64,000 bases of DNA from Acinetobacter gandensis (GCF_001678755.1 NZ_LZDS01000029.1:1-64000), one strand, 5' to 3'; positions 26,675 through 37,882 are shown, counted from the stretch's first letter. A program made the numbers and translations. Notes: generated from the sequence alone by a model not told the origin.

Positions 26675-27289
26675 CTACATTTCAGCCATGACACCAATAA
26701 TCCCATTAATAATCATATCTACCGCAATAGTCCCAATCAGTAAGGCCGACAGTCGCCCCACAATATCAACATAACGGTCAATATATTTGGCATGCTTGTA
26801 ACGCAAATGGTCATGCGCAAATTTCATTAAAATCATCAAGCCACAGGTCAACGCCAAAGTCAGGAAAATAATCATGGCCGCGCCGCTGATTGGCAGTGCC
26901 ATACCGGTCACCACAGCAGCACTGATGGTTCCTGGACCAATCATAAAAGGCATGGCAATAGTTCCTGCCAAATGCTCAGGCGCACCACGCATTTCACCAA
27001 TGGTATCTGCTCCCTGAAACACGTAGCGATAACCAATCACCAAGAAGATCAGACCACCAAATATTTGAAAGGCTTCAAAGCGTACATTTAAATATTTACT
27101 AAAAATCGCTTCCCCACCCCATGCGAACAGCATAAATACTATAAAAGCAATGAGACAGCCCTGAATCAAGGCCTTATTAAACACTTTAGCTTCGGAGTTC
27201 CGAATCATGCCAATCATGTAAATACTCATTAAAAACGGATTCAGCAATGAGAAAAACAAAGCAAAAGCATGTAAATATGAGGTCAACAT
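26675..27289 (-). CDS. MarC family integral membrane protein
   Basis: A 204-residue inner membrane protein with six hydrophobic spans, the first starting FFSLLNPFLMSIYMIGMI and the second half containing GAPEHLAGTIAMPFMIGPGTISAAVV. The LNPF and GPGTIS motifs are typical of the MarC/YhgN/YchE family, of unknown function. It lies 12 bases downstream of betT on the same strand and ends at the shared terminator, so it may be cotranscribed with the choline transporter. GGAGG precedes the ATG (AGGAGGAACC). Confidence 0.92.
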   Translation of the reverse strand: MLTSYLHAFALFFSLLNPFLMSIYMIGMIRNSEAKVFNKALIQGCLIAFIVFMLFAWGGEAIFSKYLNVRFEAFQIFGGLIFLVIGYRYVFQGADTIGEMRGAPEHLAGTIAMPFMIGPGTISAAVVTGMALPISGAAMIIFLTLALTCGLMILMKFAHDHLRYKHAKYIDRYVDIVGRLSALLIGTIAVDMIINGIIGVMAEM

Positions 27290-27301
27290 GGTTCCTCCTA
27301 A

Positions 27302-29362
27302 TTATCCTTGAGGGTCTGGAAATAAGGGACGATTCCCCGGACTGATTCGATTGATGTGTAAGAAGGTCATGTGACGTTCATAACGATCCAGCACATCATT
27401 AATCACTTGCTCTTTGGTGTACCCGACTAAGTCGTTGCCTTGAGAACCTTCATACAAATAAGTTTCAAGACGGTAATAGAAGCGTTTACCCAGTTTGCCA
27501 CGCTCACTAAAGGTCGGCGCGATATAACGCACTGGCCAAATTTGATAGACAAAGTTTTGCTCTTCTTCCAAATGAATCATCAAATCTAAATGATACAGAT
27601 TTGGGTCTTCTTCTAGCGCACTTTCTTGAACACTGATGTCGATACCTCGTTTTTGCATTTCTTCTGCAACGGCCATTACCGCAGGTCGGCAGATGTCATC
27701 GAGCATACGCCGAGTATCAGTTGTTCCTGGATGGTGCATGACTCGGGACAAACGCTTTTTCCAGTTGAGGATGTCGACATTGCCCACCACGGGTGCGGCA
27801 TTTAAGCTGCTACTGGCTTGTCGATAGTCTTCTAACCGCAGTGATTTATACAAACCTGCCATCACCAAGAACATCACAAAACTAAACGGCAACCCCATAA
27901 TAATCGTGGCATTTTGTAGTGCCGTAATCCCGTTAGCCATCAACATTGCAAGGGTCAATAAACCAATCGCTATTGCCCAGAACACGCTCAACCATCGCGG
28001 TGCATCATGATCGACATTGGTAAATTGAGTGGTGAAATTACCCAATACCAGTGCACCAGAGTCCGCTGAGGTCACATAAAATAGTAAACCAGTAATTGTG
28101 GCTACACCTGCAATAAACGGAAACCATGGATACTGTGCTAGCAAGTCATAAAAACCATGTGCTGGGTTGGCAATGACACTTTGTGCAAGGGCTAAATTAC
28201 CATCAAAAATCACACTATGTAGTGCACTATTTCCAAAAATTGATAACCACGTAAGTGTGAAAAACAGAGGAATAATGAGAGTTCCACTAACAAACTCACG
28301 AATGGTTCGACCACGTGAAATACGTGCTAAAAACAAACCTACAAATGGTGACCAAGCCACCCACCATGCCCAAAAGAATAATGTCCAACTGTTCATCCAT
28401 TCTTTCGGTTGTTGAAAGGCAAAACTCTCCAAAGTCATACTTGGAAAACGGTTAATGTAATCCCCAATATTTTGCACAAAAGCATTCAGTAAAAACTCGG
28501 TATTGCCTAAAAACAAAATAAATAGCATCAACCCGACAGAAACATAAATATTGATCTCAGAGAGAACTCGCAGTCCCTTATTCACCCCTGAAGTCACTGA
28601 AATAATCGTCATTGCCACCGCAACCACAATTAATGCGGTTTGCATCCAGAGGTTTTCAGGTAAATCGAACAACACATGTAAGCCATAGTTCAGCTGTACT
28701 ACCCCAATCCCGCAGGTTGTCGCAATACCAAAAATAGTCCCAATGACCGCAGCGGTATCAACACTATGACCGATCGGCCCATGAATCTTATTGCCAAAGA
28801 TTGGATATAAAGCAGAGCGAATGGTCAGTGGTAAGTTATAGCGATAACTAAAATACCCTAATGCCATGCCAATCAAGGCATACATACACCATCCCGTTAG
28901 ACCATAGTGAAACAGGGTCCACACCATGCCTTGACGTGCAGCTTCTAGGGTCTGCCCCTCACCCACAGGTGGATGCATATAGTGGGATAAAGGCTCCGCT
29001 ACCGAGAAAAACATCAAATCGATGCCTATCCCAGCTGAGAACAACATTGCAGACCAGCTTAAAAGGCTAAATTCTGGCTTGGAATGTTTGGGGCCTAATT
29101 TAATGTTGCCGTAGCGAGAACAGGCAATAAAAATGACAAAGACCATATACAAGGTCGCTGCGAGTAAGTAATACCAACTAAAAGTTGAACTTACCCACGC
29201 CAAAACCGTATTCAAGGTTCGGTTAGCAAAGTCATTAAACAAAATGGTGGTAATAGAAAAAATTAAAATAATGAGAGCTGAAATATAAAAGACCACACCA
29301 TTTAAACGGTCTTTAGGCGCTAATGTTTGATCATCAACTGCTCTTGGATTATCTGTCGCCAT
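27302..29362 (-). CDS. betT: BCCT-family choline transporter BetT
   Basis: Choline/betaine uptake protein of the BCCT family. The 686-residue protein begins at the ATG at 29362, after GAGG (frame open to 29395). Twelve membrane helices cover about residues 20-520. The Trp-rich segment SWTLFFWAWWVAWSPFVGLFLARISRGR is the BCCT signature in helix 8. The hydrophilic C-terminal region of roughly 160 residues is long, as in osmotically activated BetT. It is divergent from betIBA across 545 bases, so the transport and oxidation steps of choline-to-betaine conversion are grouped. Confidence 0.93.
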   Translation of the reverse strand: MATDNPRAVDDQTLAPKDRLNGVVFYISALIILIFSITTILFNDFANRTLNTVLAWVSSTFSWYYLLAATLYMVFVIFIACSRYGNIKLGPKHSKPEFSLLSWSAMLFSAGIGIDLMFFSVAEPLSHYMHPPVGEGQTLEAARQGMVWTLFHYGLTGWCMYALIGMALGYFSYRYNLPLTIRSALYPIFGNKIHGPIGHSVDTAAVIGTIFGIATTCGIGVVQLNYGLHVLFDLPENLWMQTALIVVAVAMTIISVTSGVNKGLRVLSEINIYVSVGLMLFILFLGNTEFLLNAFVQNIGDYINRFPSMTLESFAFQQPKEWMNSWTLFFWAWWVAWSPFVGLFLARISRGRTIREFVSGTLIIPLFFTLTWLSIFGNSALHSVIFDGNLALAQSVIANPAHGFYDLLAQYPWFPFIAGVATITGLLFYVTSADSGALVLGNFTTQFTNVDHDAPRWLSVFWAIAIGLLTLAMLMANGITALQNATIIMGLPFSFVMFLVMAGLYKSLRLEDYRQASSSLNAAPVVGNVDILNWKKRLSRVMHHPGTTDTRRMLDDICRPAVMAVAEEMQKRGIDISVQESALEEDPNLYHLDLMIHLEEEQNFVYQIWPVRYIAPTFSERGKLGKRFYYRLETYLYEGSQGNDLVGYTKEQVINDVLDRYERHMTFLHINRISPGNRPLFPDPQG

Positions 29363-29907
29363 ACAATCCTCAAGAAAGTAAATAAAAAAAGACAAAAGCC
29401 AATTTTTAAACTTCTCGTGGTCGAGAGCTTAAAAATCGACTAACGAAAACGACAGTATTTTTATCAGGAATAAAAACGCTATCTTCTTTAAACCTGAAGG
29501 TCTAAATCATTTATGCGGTACATTTGCTACACAGTTTTAAAATGTGAGCCACCCTTGTTCATCGATATTTTGATAGGAATCTTACACATGTCTCCCTTCA
29601 ACATGACTATAAGAGCTTTCTCAACTCGAGAAAAGTATAAAACCGTAAGCCTATAGCTCATCAGCTCACTTTTCTGAAAGATGTCCTGAGATTAAACCTT
29701 ATGACACATCCTTTTGATAAATAAACAGTTATGTGGAATATACAAAGCAATTTAGCAGTATTTTGCTTTGAATATAACCATAAGTGTACTTTTTATTGAT
29801 TGAACGTTCAATCAATAAAAAGTATCATAAAAAAATGCTATGATGCTTTCCATGTAAGTTATTGAATCTAACGCCTTTAAATTTAAGGCAAATTGTTCTG
29901 GATTGTC
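29363..29907. promoter_or_regulatory. Divergent control region between betT and betI
   Basis: A 545-base gene-free stretch. It holds the BetI operator and betI promoter (29787-29828), and small CTCG/CGAG and TTTCTC/GAGAAA hairpins on the betT side. I found no coding frame with a ribosome binding site in it. No T-rich terminator or RNA gene is evident. Confidence 0.65.
29787..29824. promoter_or_regulatory. Perfect 38-bp palindrome, probable BetI operator
   Basis: The left half is TACTTTTTATTGATTGAAC (29787-29805) and the right half is its exact reverse complement (29806-29824). The core TTGATTGAACGTTCAATCAA fits the dyad bound by TetR-type BetI. It overlaps a promoter: TTGAAC (29800-29805), a 17-base spacer and TATCAT (29823-29828), 80 bases before the betI ATG. 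BetI should repress betIBA without choline. Confidence 0.9.
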
Positions 29908-30534
29908 ATGAATAAACGTAGAGTAAAACCTGAGCATGAGCGCCGTGAAGAAATCATTAATGCTGCCTATGCAGTCATTTATGAAGTGGGCTTATCCAAC
30001 ACCACTATTGCTCAAATTGCGAAAAAAGCACAGCTTTCTACGGGCATTGTGAGTCATTATTTTGGCGATAAACAAGGCCTTATTCACAGTTGCATGCGCC
30101 AAATGCTCAATGTCTTAGCCAAGACTACGGCAAGCTATAAGGCAAATGTGGCACAGCCCAGTCCAGAACATTCGCTCAAAGCCATTATTGATGCCAACTT
30201 TGACATCAGCCAGGTCAACAACACTGCTATGCGGGTTTGGCTGGATTTTTGGTCTGCCAGTATGCACCTACCCGACTTAGGTCGACTGCAACGAATTAAT
30301 GACCAACGTCTGTATTCAAATTTGAAGTTTCATTTCTTGCAGCTCATGCCAAAGGCCCAAGCAAGCCAAGCCGCTAAAGGGCTAGCAGCACTGATTGATG
30401 GCTTATGGTTACGTGGAAGTTTAAGTGGTCATCAAGCATTTGATCGTGATTTGGCACGTTCTATTGCATACGACTATGTCGATATGCAACTTCGCTTAAT
30501 TCAACAGATACGGCAGGAACAACAAAATGAATAA
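29908..30534 (+). CDS. betI: Choline-responsive repressor BetI
   Basis: TetR-family repressor of the choline genes. From the ATG at 29908 it has 208 residues; the frame opens at 29893. The N-terminal helix-turn-helix (about residues 24-45, [25 protein letters not shown]) is followed by the helical ligand domain with [12 protein letters not shown]. The last bases overlap betB by eight bases, so betI and betB are translationally coupled. Its probable operator is the 38-bp palindrome at 29787-29824. Confidence 0.95.
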   Translation: MNKRRVKPEHERREEIINAAYAVIYEVGLSNTTIAQIAKKAQLSTGIVSHYFGDKQGLIHSCMRQMLNVLAKTTASYKANVAQPSPEHSLKAIIDANFDISQVNNTAMRVWLDFWSASMHLPDLGRLQRINDQRLYSNLKFHFLQLMPKAQASQAAKGLAALIDGLWLRGSLSGHQAFDRDLARSIAYDYVDMQLRLIQQIRQEQQNE

Positions 30535-31999
30535 TGTACAGCTTCACTCGCTTTATATTCACGGACAATATTTCAGTGCTACCAGTGGTCAAACCTTTGA
30601 CAGTATCAATCCTGCTACAGGTCAGGTCATTGCCACTATTCAGCAAGCCTCTAAAGCTGATGTCGATTCAGCCGTACAAAGTGCTGTACAAGGACAGCGT
30701 GAATGGGCTGCCAAAACAGCGGTCGAACGTGCCCGTATTTTACGTCGTGCAGTCGATATTTTACGCGCTCGTAATGACGAATTAGCACGCCTAGAAACAC
30801 TGGATACAGGGAAAGCGTTCAGTGAAACCTCTACCGTCGATATTGTCACTGGTGCAGACGTTTTAGAGTACTACGCAGGACTTGCAACGGCCATTCAAGG
30901 TGAACAAGTGCCGCTACGTGAAAGTAGTTTTTTCTACACGCGCCGTGAACCTTTAGGTGTGGTGGCAGGGATTGGCGCTTGGAATTATCCCATCCAAATT
31001 GCACTTTGGAAATCAGCTCCTGCCCTCGCTGCGGGGAATGCCATGATTTTTAAACCCAGCGAAGTGACCCCTCTTACCGCCTTAAAGTTGGCAGAGATCT
31101 ACACTGAAGCAGGCGTACCTGCTGGTGTTTTCAACGTGGTACAAGGTTTTGGTGCTGAAGTGGGTCAATGGTTGACTGAACACCCCGACATTCAAAAAAT
31201 TTCGTTCACAGGTGGTGTGGCAACGGGTAAAAAGGTCATGGCCAGTGCTGCGGCTTCTAGTCTCAAAGAAGTCACCATGGAGCTCGGTGGCAAATCACCT
31301 CTCATTATTTGTGCCGATGCCGACCTTGAACGCGCAGCCGACATTGCAGTGATGGCGAACTTCTTTAGTTCAGGCCAAGTGTGTACTAATGGCACCCGTG
31401 TATTTGTACCACAAACCCTCAAGGCAGCATTTGAACAGGCAGTAATTGAGCGTGTCAAACGTATCCGCATAGGTGACCCGATGCAGGCTGAAACCAACTT
31501 TGGACCTTTAGTCAGCTTTCCGCACATGGAAAAAGTCTTGTCTTATATTGAGTCGGGCAAACAACAAGGTGCGACTTTATTGATTGGTGGACAACGTGGC
31601 ACTGAAGCAGCACTTGCTCAGGGCGCATATGTTTTACCGACCGTGTTCACCGACTGTCATGACGACATGCACATTGTGCAAGATGAAATCTTTGGTCCAG
31701 TCATGAGCATTTTAAGCTATGACAGTATTGAAGAAGCTATTCAACGTGCCAACAACACCAGTTATGGTTTAGCCGCAGGTGTGGTCACACAAGATATTTC
31801 CCAAGCACATCGCATTATTCATCAGCTTGAGGCAGGTATTTGTTGGATCAATACATGGGGCGAATCCCCTGCTGAAATGCCTGTAGGTGGTTATAAACAG
31901 TCAGGCGTTGGACGTGAAAATGGTATCACCACACTTGAACACTATACCCGCATCAAATCAGTTCAAGTTGAACTGGGCGCATACCAAAGTATTTTTTAA
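30527..31999 (+). CDS. betB: Betaine aldehyde dehydrogenase
   Basis: NAD(P)+-dependent oxidation of betaine aldehyde to glycine betaine, the second step of the pathway. The 490-residue protein has the general base Glu252 (in MELGGKSP) and nucleophile Cys286 (in [10 protein letters not shown]). The cofactor site [11 protein letters not shown] lies near residue 228. It overlaps betI by eight bases; a hairpin and a 119-base gap separate it from betA. Length matches the E. coli enzyme (490). Confidence 0.97.
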   Translation: MNNVQLHSLYIHGQYFSATSGQTFDSINPATGQVIATIQQASKADVDSAVQSAVQGQREWAAKTAVERARILRRAVDILRARNDELARLETLDTGKAFSETSTVDIVTGADVLEYYAGLATAIQGEQVPLRESSFFYTRREPLGVVAGIGAWNYPIQIALWKSAPALAAGNAMIFKPSEVTPLTALKLAEIYTEAGVPAGVFNVVQGFGAEVGQWLTEHPDIQKISFTGGVATGKKVMASAAASSLKEVTMELGGKSPLIICADADLERAADIAVMANFFSSGQVCTNGTRVFVPQTLKAAFEQAVIERVKRIRIGDPMQAETNFGPLVSFPHMEKVLSYIESGKQQGATLLIGGQRGTEAALAQGAYVLPTVFTDCHDDMHIVQDEIFGPVMSILSYDSIEEAIQRANNTSYGLAAGVVTQDISQAHRIIHQLEAGICWINTWGESPAEMPVGGYKQSGVGRENGITTLEHYTRIKSVQVELGAYQSIF

Positions 32000-32071
32000 A
32001 GTCTGAATTTTAGCCATCTAAATCCTTACTTCCTTTTATTTATTATTTTTTTCATCCTCAACTCAACATGT

Positions 32072-32096
32072 GGCCACGTTCTCATGCAACGTGGTC
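32072..32096 (+). repeat. Hairpin in the betB-betA gap
   Basis: GGCCACGTT (32072-32080) pairs with AACGTGGTC (32088-32096), with one G-U pair, around a 7-base loop, in the 119-base gap. No T-tract follows, so it more likely sets the relative stability of the two mRNA parts than terminates. Confidence 0.6.
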
Positions 32097-32118
32097 CTGC
32101 CATAGAAAAAGGATCATT

Positions 32119-33783
32119 ATGCATTCTCAACACTACGATTATATTATTATTGGCGCAGGTTCAGCAGGTAATGTACTGGCTGCTCGCTTAACTGAAGACC
32201 CCGATGTTTCCGTGCTCTTACTCGAAGCAGGCGGACCTGATTATCGTCTCGACTTCCGTACTCAGATGCCTGCTGCCTTAGCCTATCCCTTGCAAGGTCG
32301 TCGTTATAATTGGGCATATTTAACCGACCCAGAACCCCATATGAATAACCGCCGCATGGAATGTGGTCGCGGCAAAGGCTTAGGCGGTTCGTCCCTCATT
32401 AATGGCATGTGCTATATCCGTGGTAATGCCATGGACTTAGAACAATGGGCTAGCTTGAAAGGCCTTGAAAATTGGAGCTATGCCGACTGTCTGCCTTACT
32501 ACAAAAAAGCAGAAACCCGTGATATCGGTGGCAATGACTATCATGGCGATGCTGGCCCTGTTTCTGTCGCCACGCCTAAAGCAGACAACAATGTTTTATT
32601 CCACGCCATGGTCGAAGCGGGTGTGCAAGCAGGCTATCCACGCACTGATGACTTAAATGGTTATCAACAAGAAGGTTTCGGCCCAATGGATCGAACCGTA
32701 ACCCCCAAAGGCCGACGCTCAAGCACTGCACGTGGCTATTTAGATATGGCCAAAGGTCGAACGAATCTAACCATTATTACCCACGCCATGACCAATCAAA
32801 TTTTGTTCAATGGCAAACAAGCGATTGGAGTTGAATATATTCAAGGTGCTAATCAAAACAACTTGCTTCAGGTCTATGCCGATAAGGAAGTTCTACTCTG
32901 TGCTGGAGCGATTGCATCACCGCAAATTTTGCAACGCTCGGGTGTGGGTTCAAGTACTTTACTTCAGTCTCTCGACATTCCAGTGGTGCATGACTTACCG
33001 GGTGTCGGTGAAAACCTGCAAGACCATTTAGAAATGTACTTACAATATAAGTGTAAGCAACCTGTTTCTCTCTACCCTGCTTTAAAATGGCAAAATCAAC
33101 CTGCGATTGGTGCAGAGTGGCTATTTAACGGTACTGGGATTGGAGCAAGCAACCAGTTTGAAGCAGGCGGCTTTATTAGATCCTCCAAAGAGTTTGCTTG
33201 GCCAAATATTCAATATCACTTTTTGCCTGTTGCAATTAACTATAATGGTAGCAATGCTGTCAAAGAGCATGGCTTCCAAGCCCATGTCGGTTCGATGCGT
33301 TCACCTTCACGCGGTCGAGTACATGTGACATCTAAAAACCCTTTCGACCATCCAAGTATTTTATTTAACTACATGTCGACCGAACAAGACTGGCAGGAAT
33401 TTCGTGACGCGATTCGAATCACCCGCGAAATCATGCAGCAACCTGCGCTTGATCCTTACCGTGGCGAAGAAATTAGCCCTGGAAAAGATGTGAGTAGCGA
33501 TGCTGAATTAGACGAATTTGTGCGTAATCATGCTGAAACGGCTTATCATCCATCCTGTAGTTGTAAAATGGGTGAAGATGATATGGCGGTAGTTGATGGA
33601 CAAGGTCGCGTGCATGGCCTGCAAAGTTTACGTGTGGTGGATGCATCGATTATGCCGCTGATTATCACAGGTAACTTAAATGCTACCACCATTATGATGG
33701 CTGAGAAAATCGCGGATCAAATACGTGGTCATCAAGCTTTACCACGTTCAACTGCTCCATTTTACCGCACCGAAATCGCATAA
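32119..33783 (+). CDS. betA: Choline dehydrogenase
   Basis: Flavoprotein that oxidises choline to betaine aldehyde, the first step. The 554-residue protein starts at the ATG at 32119 with AAGGA upstream (frame open to 32068). The GMC-family FAD motif GAGSAGN (12-18) and the second signature [15 protein letters not shown] are clear. HPSCSCKMG and [16 protein letters not shown] close the active-site region. Substrate choline follows from the betT/betI/betB context. Length matches E. coli BetA (556). Confidence 0.97.
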   Translation: MHSQHYDYIIIGAGSAGNVLAARLTEDPDVSVLLLEAGGPDYRLDFRTQMPAALAYPLQGRRYNWAYLTDPEPHMNNRRMECGRGKGLGGSSLINGMCYIRGNAMDLEQWASLKGLENWSYADCLPYYKKAETRDIGGNDYHGDAGPVSVATPKADNNVLFHAMVEAGVQAGYPRTDDLNGYQQEGFGPMDRTVTPKGRRSSTARGYLDMAKGRTNLTIITHAMTNQILFNGKQAIGVEYIQGANQNNLLQVYADKEVLLCAGAIASPQILQRSGVGSSTLLQSLDIPVVHDLPGVGENLQDHLEMYLQYKCKQPVSLYPALKWQNQPAIGAEWLFNGTGIGASNQFEAGGFIRSSKEFAWPNIQYHFLPVAINYNGSNAVKEHGFQAHVGSMRSPSRGRVHVTSKNPFDHPSILFNYMSTEQDWQEFRDAIRITREIMQQPALDPYRGEEISPGKDVSSDAELDEFVRNHAETAYHPSCSCKMGEDDMAVVDGQGRVHGLQSLRVVDASIMPLIITGNLNATTIMMAEKIADQIRGHQALPRSTAPFYRTEIA

Positions 33784-34276
33784 CTCTTAATGGTGTAAAA
33801 CCTGACCTTTTATTCAACTTTAGAATAATTAGGTCAGGCAATTATTCATATTTTCTAAAACACCATAATCACAACTTGCTTTATCTTTAGGACTTACTTT
33901 CCATCTCAACTTACTACATTTAAACGTTAAAAAGATTATGCTCTTGTATAGATATTCAACGTCTGTATTTTAAATACAGAAATTACACCTAAATAAAACC
34001 CAATAAAAACAAGAGCTAAAAACAAACATCACTGATATTTATAATTCAACCCAAACCATTTACAATAAAAATTACTAAGTCAATACATATTTAGTCTAAA
34101 ATACCCATAAGTCAAGATGCGTGATAGCTTAAAAAGTTAAGCTTTGGCTACTTGAGATTTTAAGTATTACTTCAATTCTGCCAAGCTAATTTTTTACAAG
34201 CACCTCTATCACCATAATTGTTATTTTCTCTTCGCTATAAAGCGATCCAAAACCTGCCCCCCAAGGTCATAATCGC
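33784..34276. other. Gene-free gap between betA and mqo
   Basis: The first 55 bases hold an extended hairpin: CCTGACC (33801-33807) with GGTCAGG (33832-33838), and inside it TTATTC/GAATAA. It has no T-tract but may be the end of the bet transcript. The remainder is AT-rich, with no gene; it probably contains the mqo promoter. Confidence 0.5.
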
Positions 34277-35911
34277 ATGAACAAATTTTTAAAATACCTT
34301 TTGGTATTAATCGTACTGCTTATGATTGCAGTCGTAATTTTCTTATTTAGACCTATCACGTCTAAAAAAATTCAAACCACCAGCAATGAGCCTGTTGTTG
34401 ACGCAGTCTTAGTGGGCGGTGGGATCATGAGTGCAACTTTAGGCACATATCTAAGCGAGCTTGAGCCAAACTGGCAAATTCGCATGTATGAACGCCTAGA
34501 CAATGTTGCCCAAGAAAGCTCAAACGGCTTCAACAATGCTGGTACAGGCCACTCTGGCTTTATGGAAATGAACTATACCTCTGAAAAAGATGGAAAAATG
34601 GACATTTCTAAAGCTGTGAACGTTGCGGAACAATTTGAAGTTGCAAAACAGTTCTGGTCTTATCAGGTGAAAGAAGGTGTTTTGGGTCAACCAAATAGCT
34701 TTATCAATCCTGTGCCGCACATTGCCTTCGTTTGGGGCGATAACGTGAATTTCCTAGAAAAACGTTATGCTGCAATGGTTAAAAACCCAATGTTCTATGG
34801 CATGAAATTCTCTGAGAATCCTGCTGAAATTAAACAATGGGCACCATTGGTAATGAATGGCCGTGATGCTGCACAGAAAGTAGCTGCAACACGCATGGAT
34901 GTAGGTTCGGATGTGAACTATGGTTCGATCACCACTCAATTGGTCGATCACCTTAAAAAACAATCTAACTTCAAACTACAAACATCGACTGAAGTGACTG
35001 GCATTAGCCAAAACGATGATAAAACGTGGACGGTTGCATTTAAAAACCTCACTACAGGTAAAACAGATCACGTGAAAACGCGCTTTGTCTTCATTGGTGC
35101 AGGCGGTGCAGCAGTTAAACTTTTACAAATGACAGGCTTACCAGAAGCGAAGCAATATGCTGGCTTCCCTGTAGGTGGCGTGTTCTTAATGACCGACAAC
35201 CCGAAAGTCACTGAAGGTCATACTGCAAAAGTTTATGGCCGTGCTGAATTAGGCGCACCTCCAATGTCTGTTCCACATATTGATACACGTTATATCGACG
35301 GTAAAAAATATGTGTTGTTTGGCCCATTTGCGACTTATTCAAACAAGTTCTTAAAACAAGGTTCTCAGCTTGATTTATTGAAATCAACCACTAAGAACAA
35401 CGTTTTACCAATGACTGCTGTGGGTATGGAAAATCTTGATTTGGTGAAATACTTGGTGAGCCAAGTAATGATGACCGATGCCGACCGTTTTAATGAGTTG
35501 AAAAAATACTACCCTGATGCAAAACCAGAAGACTGGCGCATGAATCAAGGTGGTCAACGTGTTCAAATCATTAAGAAAGAACCAGGCAAACCTGCAAGCT
35601 TACAATTTGGTACCGAGATTTTTGCATCTCAAGACGGTGCTGTGACTGCCCTATTAGGTGCTTCACCAGGTGCTTCGACCTCTCCTTACATTATGTTGAG
35701 CTTGCTTGAGAAAGCATTCCCACAACAAGTAGAAGGTAAATGGAATCCGAAATTACATGAAATTGTAAAATCGTACCAACAAGAACTCAGCACCAATCCT
35801 GTTCTTCTTGACCAAGTTCGCCAATACACCAGCACAACTTTGGGTTTGAAATATACACCTATGGCTAAGGCTGCAAATGACGAAACTGTTGCGGTAGCAA
35901 AAGCACAGTAA
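34277..35911 (+). CDS. mqo: Malate:quinone oxidoreductase, membrane-anchored
   Basis: FAD-dependent enzyme that oxidises malate to oxaloacetate and passes electrons to quinone, linking the TCA cycle to respiration. The 544-residue protein has the Mqo pattern: [18 protein letters not shown] (FAD), [25 protein letters not shown], and GQRVQIIK, ending in [16 protein letters not shown]. Residues about 7-27 are a strong hydrophobic helix ([19 protein letters not shown]), so unlike many Mqo proteins it is probably anchored to the membrane. A strong terminator follows; the gene is monocistronic. Confidence 0.95.
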   Translation: MNKFLKYLLVLIVLLMIAVVIFLFRPITSKKIQTTSNEPVVDAVLVGGGIMSATLGTYLSELEPNWQIRMYERLDNVAQESSNGFNNAGTGHSGFMEMNYTSEKDGKMDISKAVNVAEQFEVAKQFWSYQVKEGVLGQPNSFINPVPHIAFVWGDNVNFLEKRYAAMVKNPMFYGMKFSENPAEIKQWAPLVMNGRDAAQKVAATRMDVGSDVNYGSITTQLVDHLKKQSNFKLQTSTEVTGISQNDDKTWTVAFKNLTTGKTDHVKTRFVFIGAGGAAVKLLQMTGLPEAKQYAGFPVGGVFLMTDNPKVTEGHTAKVYGRAELGAPPMSVPHIDTRYIDGKKYVLFGPFATYSNKFLKQGSQLDLLKSTTKNNVLPMTAVGMENLDLVKYLVSQVMMTDADRFNELKKYYPDAKPEDWRMNQGGQRVQIIKKEPGKPASLQFGTEIFASQDGAVTALLGASPGASTSPYIMLSLLEKAFPQQVEGKWNPKLHEIVKSYQQELSTNPVLLDQVRQYTSTTLGLKYTPMAKAANDETVAVAKAQ

Positions 35912-35926
35912 TCTGCTTTAAACCCT

Positions 35927-35958
35927 AAAAAGGATGGACTTTGCGCCATCCTTTTTTT
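35927..35958 (+). terminator. Rho-independent terminator of mqo
   Basis: AAAAAGGATGG and CCATCCTTTTT with an 8-base loop, then T residues to 35958, about 16 bases after the stop codon. Confidence 0.93.
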
Positions 35959-35984
35959 AATTCATATTTGAAACTATTCTGTTT

Positions 35985-37259
35985 ATGTCGCTTTTCCATT
36001 CCGACGCATTTTTGGCTTTTCGTTCACGTGATTTTTCACTTCTGAGTGTCAATCAGTTGTGCTTAATTCTAGCCATCATGATTCAAGAAGTCGTCATTGC
36101 CTATAGCGTCTACCAACTTACTCAGAATCCACTCAGCCTTGGCATGATTGCCTTAATTGAGTTGCTCCCCTTTATTTGCCTCTCCCTGATTAGTGGCGAC
36201 TGGGCTGACCGCTATAACCGACAAAAAATTGTGCAGTGGAGTTTTAGCTGTAGCACACTAATTCCCTTATTGTTTATTGTTCTTTTTTCTCAGTACCAAC
36301 AACAGCACATTCAACAATATACACTTTTATGCGGCATTTATAGCCTCATCTTTTGCTTAGGCATACTTAGAGGTATTTACAGCCCATCTTTTAATTCATT
36401 ACGCCCTTTTCTAACCCCAGAGTCAGCCTATAGCAATGCAGCCACATGGACTGCCCTCATTTGGCAAATAGGCGGCATTTTAGCGCCCTTATGCGCAGGA
36501 CTTTTACTCGGCCAACTTGGGCTTGAAAAAACCCTCTTGATTGTTTTTTTCTTGTGTTGCGTGGGTAGCATCTGCTTGTTCGGATTAAGTGCTCGTGACT
36601 TCCCTAGCACGCATAAACAGCATTTAAGCAAAAGCTTAAAAGAGGCCTATTTATTTATCTTTAAACATCCACTGATGTTTTGGAGTATGTTGCTGGATCT
36701 CAGCGCTATGCTTTTTTGTAGTGTCATTATCTTACTGCCTATTTTTGCACACGATATCCTTCATCTAGGCGTTGAAGGCTTAGGTATACTCAGAGCAGCC
36801 CCAGCCATTGGCGCCTGTATCATGATGTTGATGTTGACCTGTTATTCTCCGATGAAAAATGCATGGAGAAACATGCTCTATAGTAGTTTTGCAATTGCTT
36901 TGTGCACTTTGGCCTTTGCACTATCCCCCCATGTTTGGCTCTCAGTCTTCTTCCTTGTTTTGATTGGCGCCTTTGATAGCATCAGCATGATCATTCGACA
37001 AACTTTATTACAGCAACTCCCCCCAAAAGCACTATTAGGACGTGTAGCCGCTTTAAATGGCATCTTAGTGACTTCAGGTAATCAACTCGGTGCCCTACAC
37101 ATGAGCCTGATGACGCGCTATTTTTCGGTAGTGCCAGCAGTACTTATTGGCGGGACGCTGTGTTTAATAATCTGTGGTCTAAGCTCTACTCGTACGCGAC
37201 ATTTACTCAATCCATCTCCAACACAACAAAAACATGTCACCGTCACAAAAATCGAATAG
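35985..37259 (+). CDS. MFS transporter (EntS-like exporter type)
   Basis: A 424-residue major facilitator with 12 hydrophobic spans. The start AFRSRDFSLLSVNQLCLILAIMIQEVVIAYSVYQLT resembles EntS-type exporters (DHA3 family), and the cytosolic loop between helices 2 and 3 has SGDWADRYNRQKIV. The middle and C-terminal half have the expected symmetry. The substrate is unknown; no siderophore genes are nearby. It starts 26 bases past the mqo terminator and is followed after 56 bases by a second membrane protein. Confidence 0.88.
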   Translation: MSLFHSDAFLAFRSRDFSLLSVNQLCLILAIMIQEVVIAYSVYQLTQNPLSLGMIALIELLPFICLSLISGDWADRYNRQKIVQWSFSCSTLIPLLFIVLFSQYQQQHIQQYTLLCGIYSLIFCLGILRGIYSPSFNSLRPFLTPESAYSNAATWTALIWQIGGILAPLCAGLLLGQLGLEKTLLIVFFLCCVGSICLFGLSARDFPSTHKQHLSKSLKEAYLFIFKHPLMFWSMLLDLSAMLFCSVIILLPIFAHDILHLGVEGLGILRAAPAIGACIMMLMLTCYSPMKNAWRNMLYSSFAIALCTLAFALSPHVWLSVFFLVLIGAFDSISMIIRQTLLQQLPPKALLGRVAALNGILVTSGNQLGALHMSLMTRYFSVVPAVLIGGTLCLIICGLSSTRTRHLLNPSPTQQKHVTVTKIE

Positions 37260-37315
37260 CATGTTAAGCTTCAAATCTCCTTTTAATATGATGTGAGTTT
37301 TCAATAGAGCAAATT

Positions 37316-37801
37316 ATGAAACAGATTCTCCCCTTTTCACACACCCTCTATGTCAAACTCTATTCTTTCGTACTATCCATGTTGTTGGCTTATTGCCTAT
37401 TCAATGCAATCTATAGTGTGATTATTGGTGGAAAAAGTGCATACCTTTTCAGTAGTCTGATTTTAATATTTCAAACCATTAATGTTTTTAAAGCATCGGT
37501 AAATAAAAAGATCTATAACTATATGGGATTAATTGGACTCATTTTAAGTCTGGTTTATCTCAATCATTGGAGGTTTCTTTCTCAGCCTGAGAGTATTGCC
37601 ATTCTTCCCTCAGTCATACTCACCTTACTTAGCTTAGGCTATTTTTCACAGCAACATTCGCGTTTAAATCTATTGAAGGCAGCTTTAATTTTTGGGTTTT
37701 TAGTACTGGCTTATACGCAACACCATGACTTAAACACTCTGCAAAACTATTATGACAGCCTGCATACAGGCGAAACATGGCAACAATATGGTGCTTTATA
37801 A
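37316..37801 (+). CDS. Multi-span membrane protein, unknown function
   Basis: A 161-residue protein with four to five hydrophobic spans: about residues 13-33, 39-54, 67-83, 92-110 and 120-137. The N-terminus is polar (KQILPFSHTLYVKLY). I do not recognise a family. It is 56 bases after the MFS gene with no terminator between, so they could share a transcript. It is convergent with rodA, whose terminator (37847-37868) lies just beyond its stop. Confidence 0.7.
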   Translation: MKQILPFSHTLYVKLYSFVLSMLLAYCLFNAIYSVIIGGKSAYLFSSLILIFQTINVFKASVNKKIYNYMGLIGLILSLVYLNHWRFLSQPESIAILPSVILTLLSLGYFSQQHSRLNLLKAALIFGFLVLAYTQHHDLNTLQNYYDSLHTGETWQQYGAL

Positions 37802-37840
37802 AGATCAAAAAAACGTTAGAGTTTTCTTGTTATTTTAAGC

Positions 37841-37868
37841 ACAAAAAAGCCAGCAATATCGCTGGCTT
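37841..37868 (-). terminator. Rho-independent terminator of the rodA transcript
   Basis: AAGCCAGC (37847-37854), a 6-base loop, GCTGGCTT (37861-37868). The minus strand continues with TTTTTTG. It is 15 bases past rodA. Confidence 0.92.
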
Positions 37869-37882
37869 GATTCTTCTAGACT

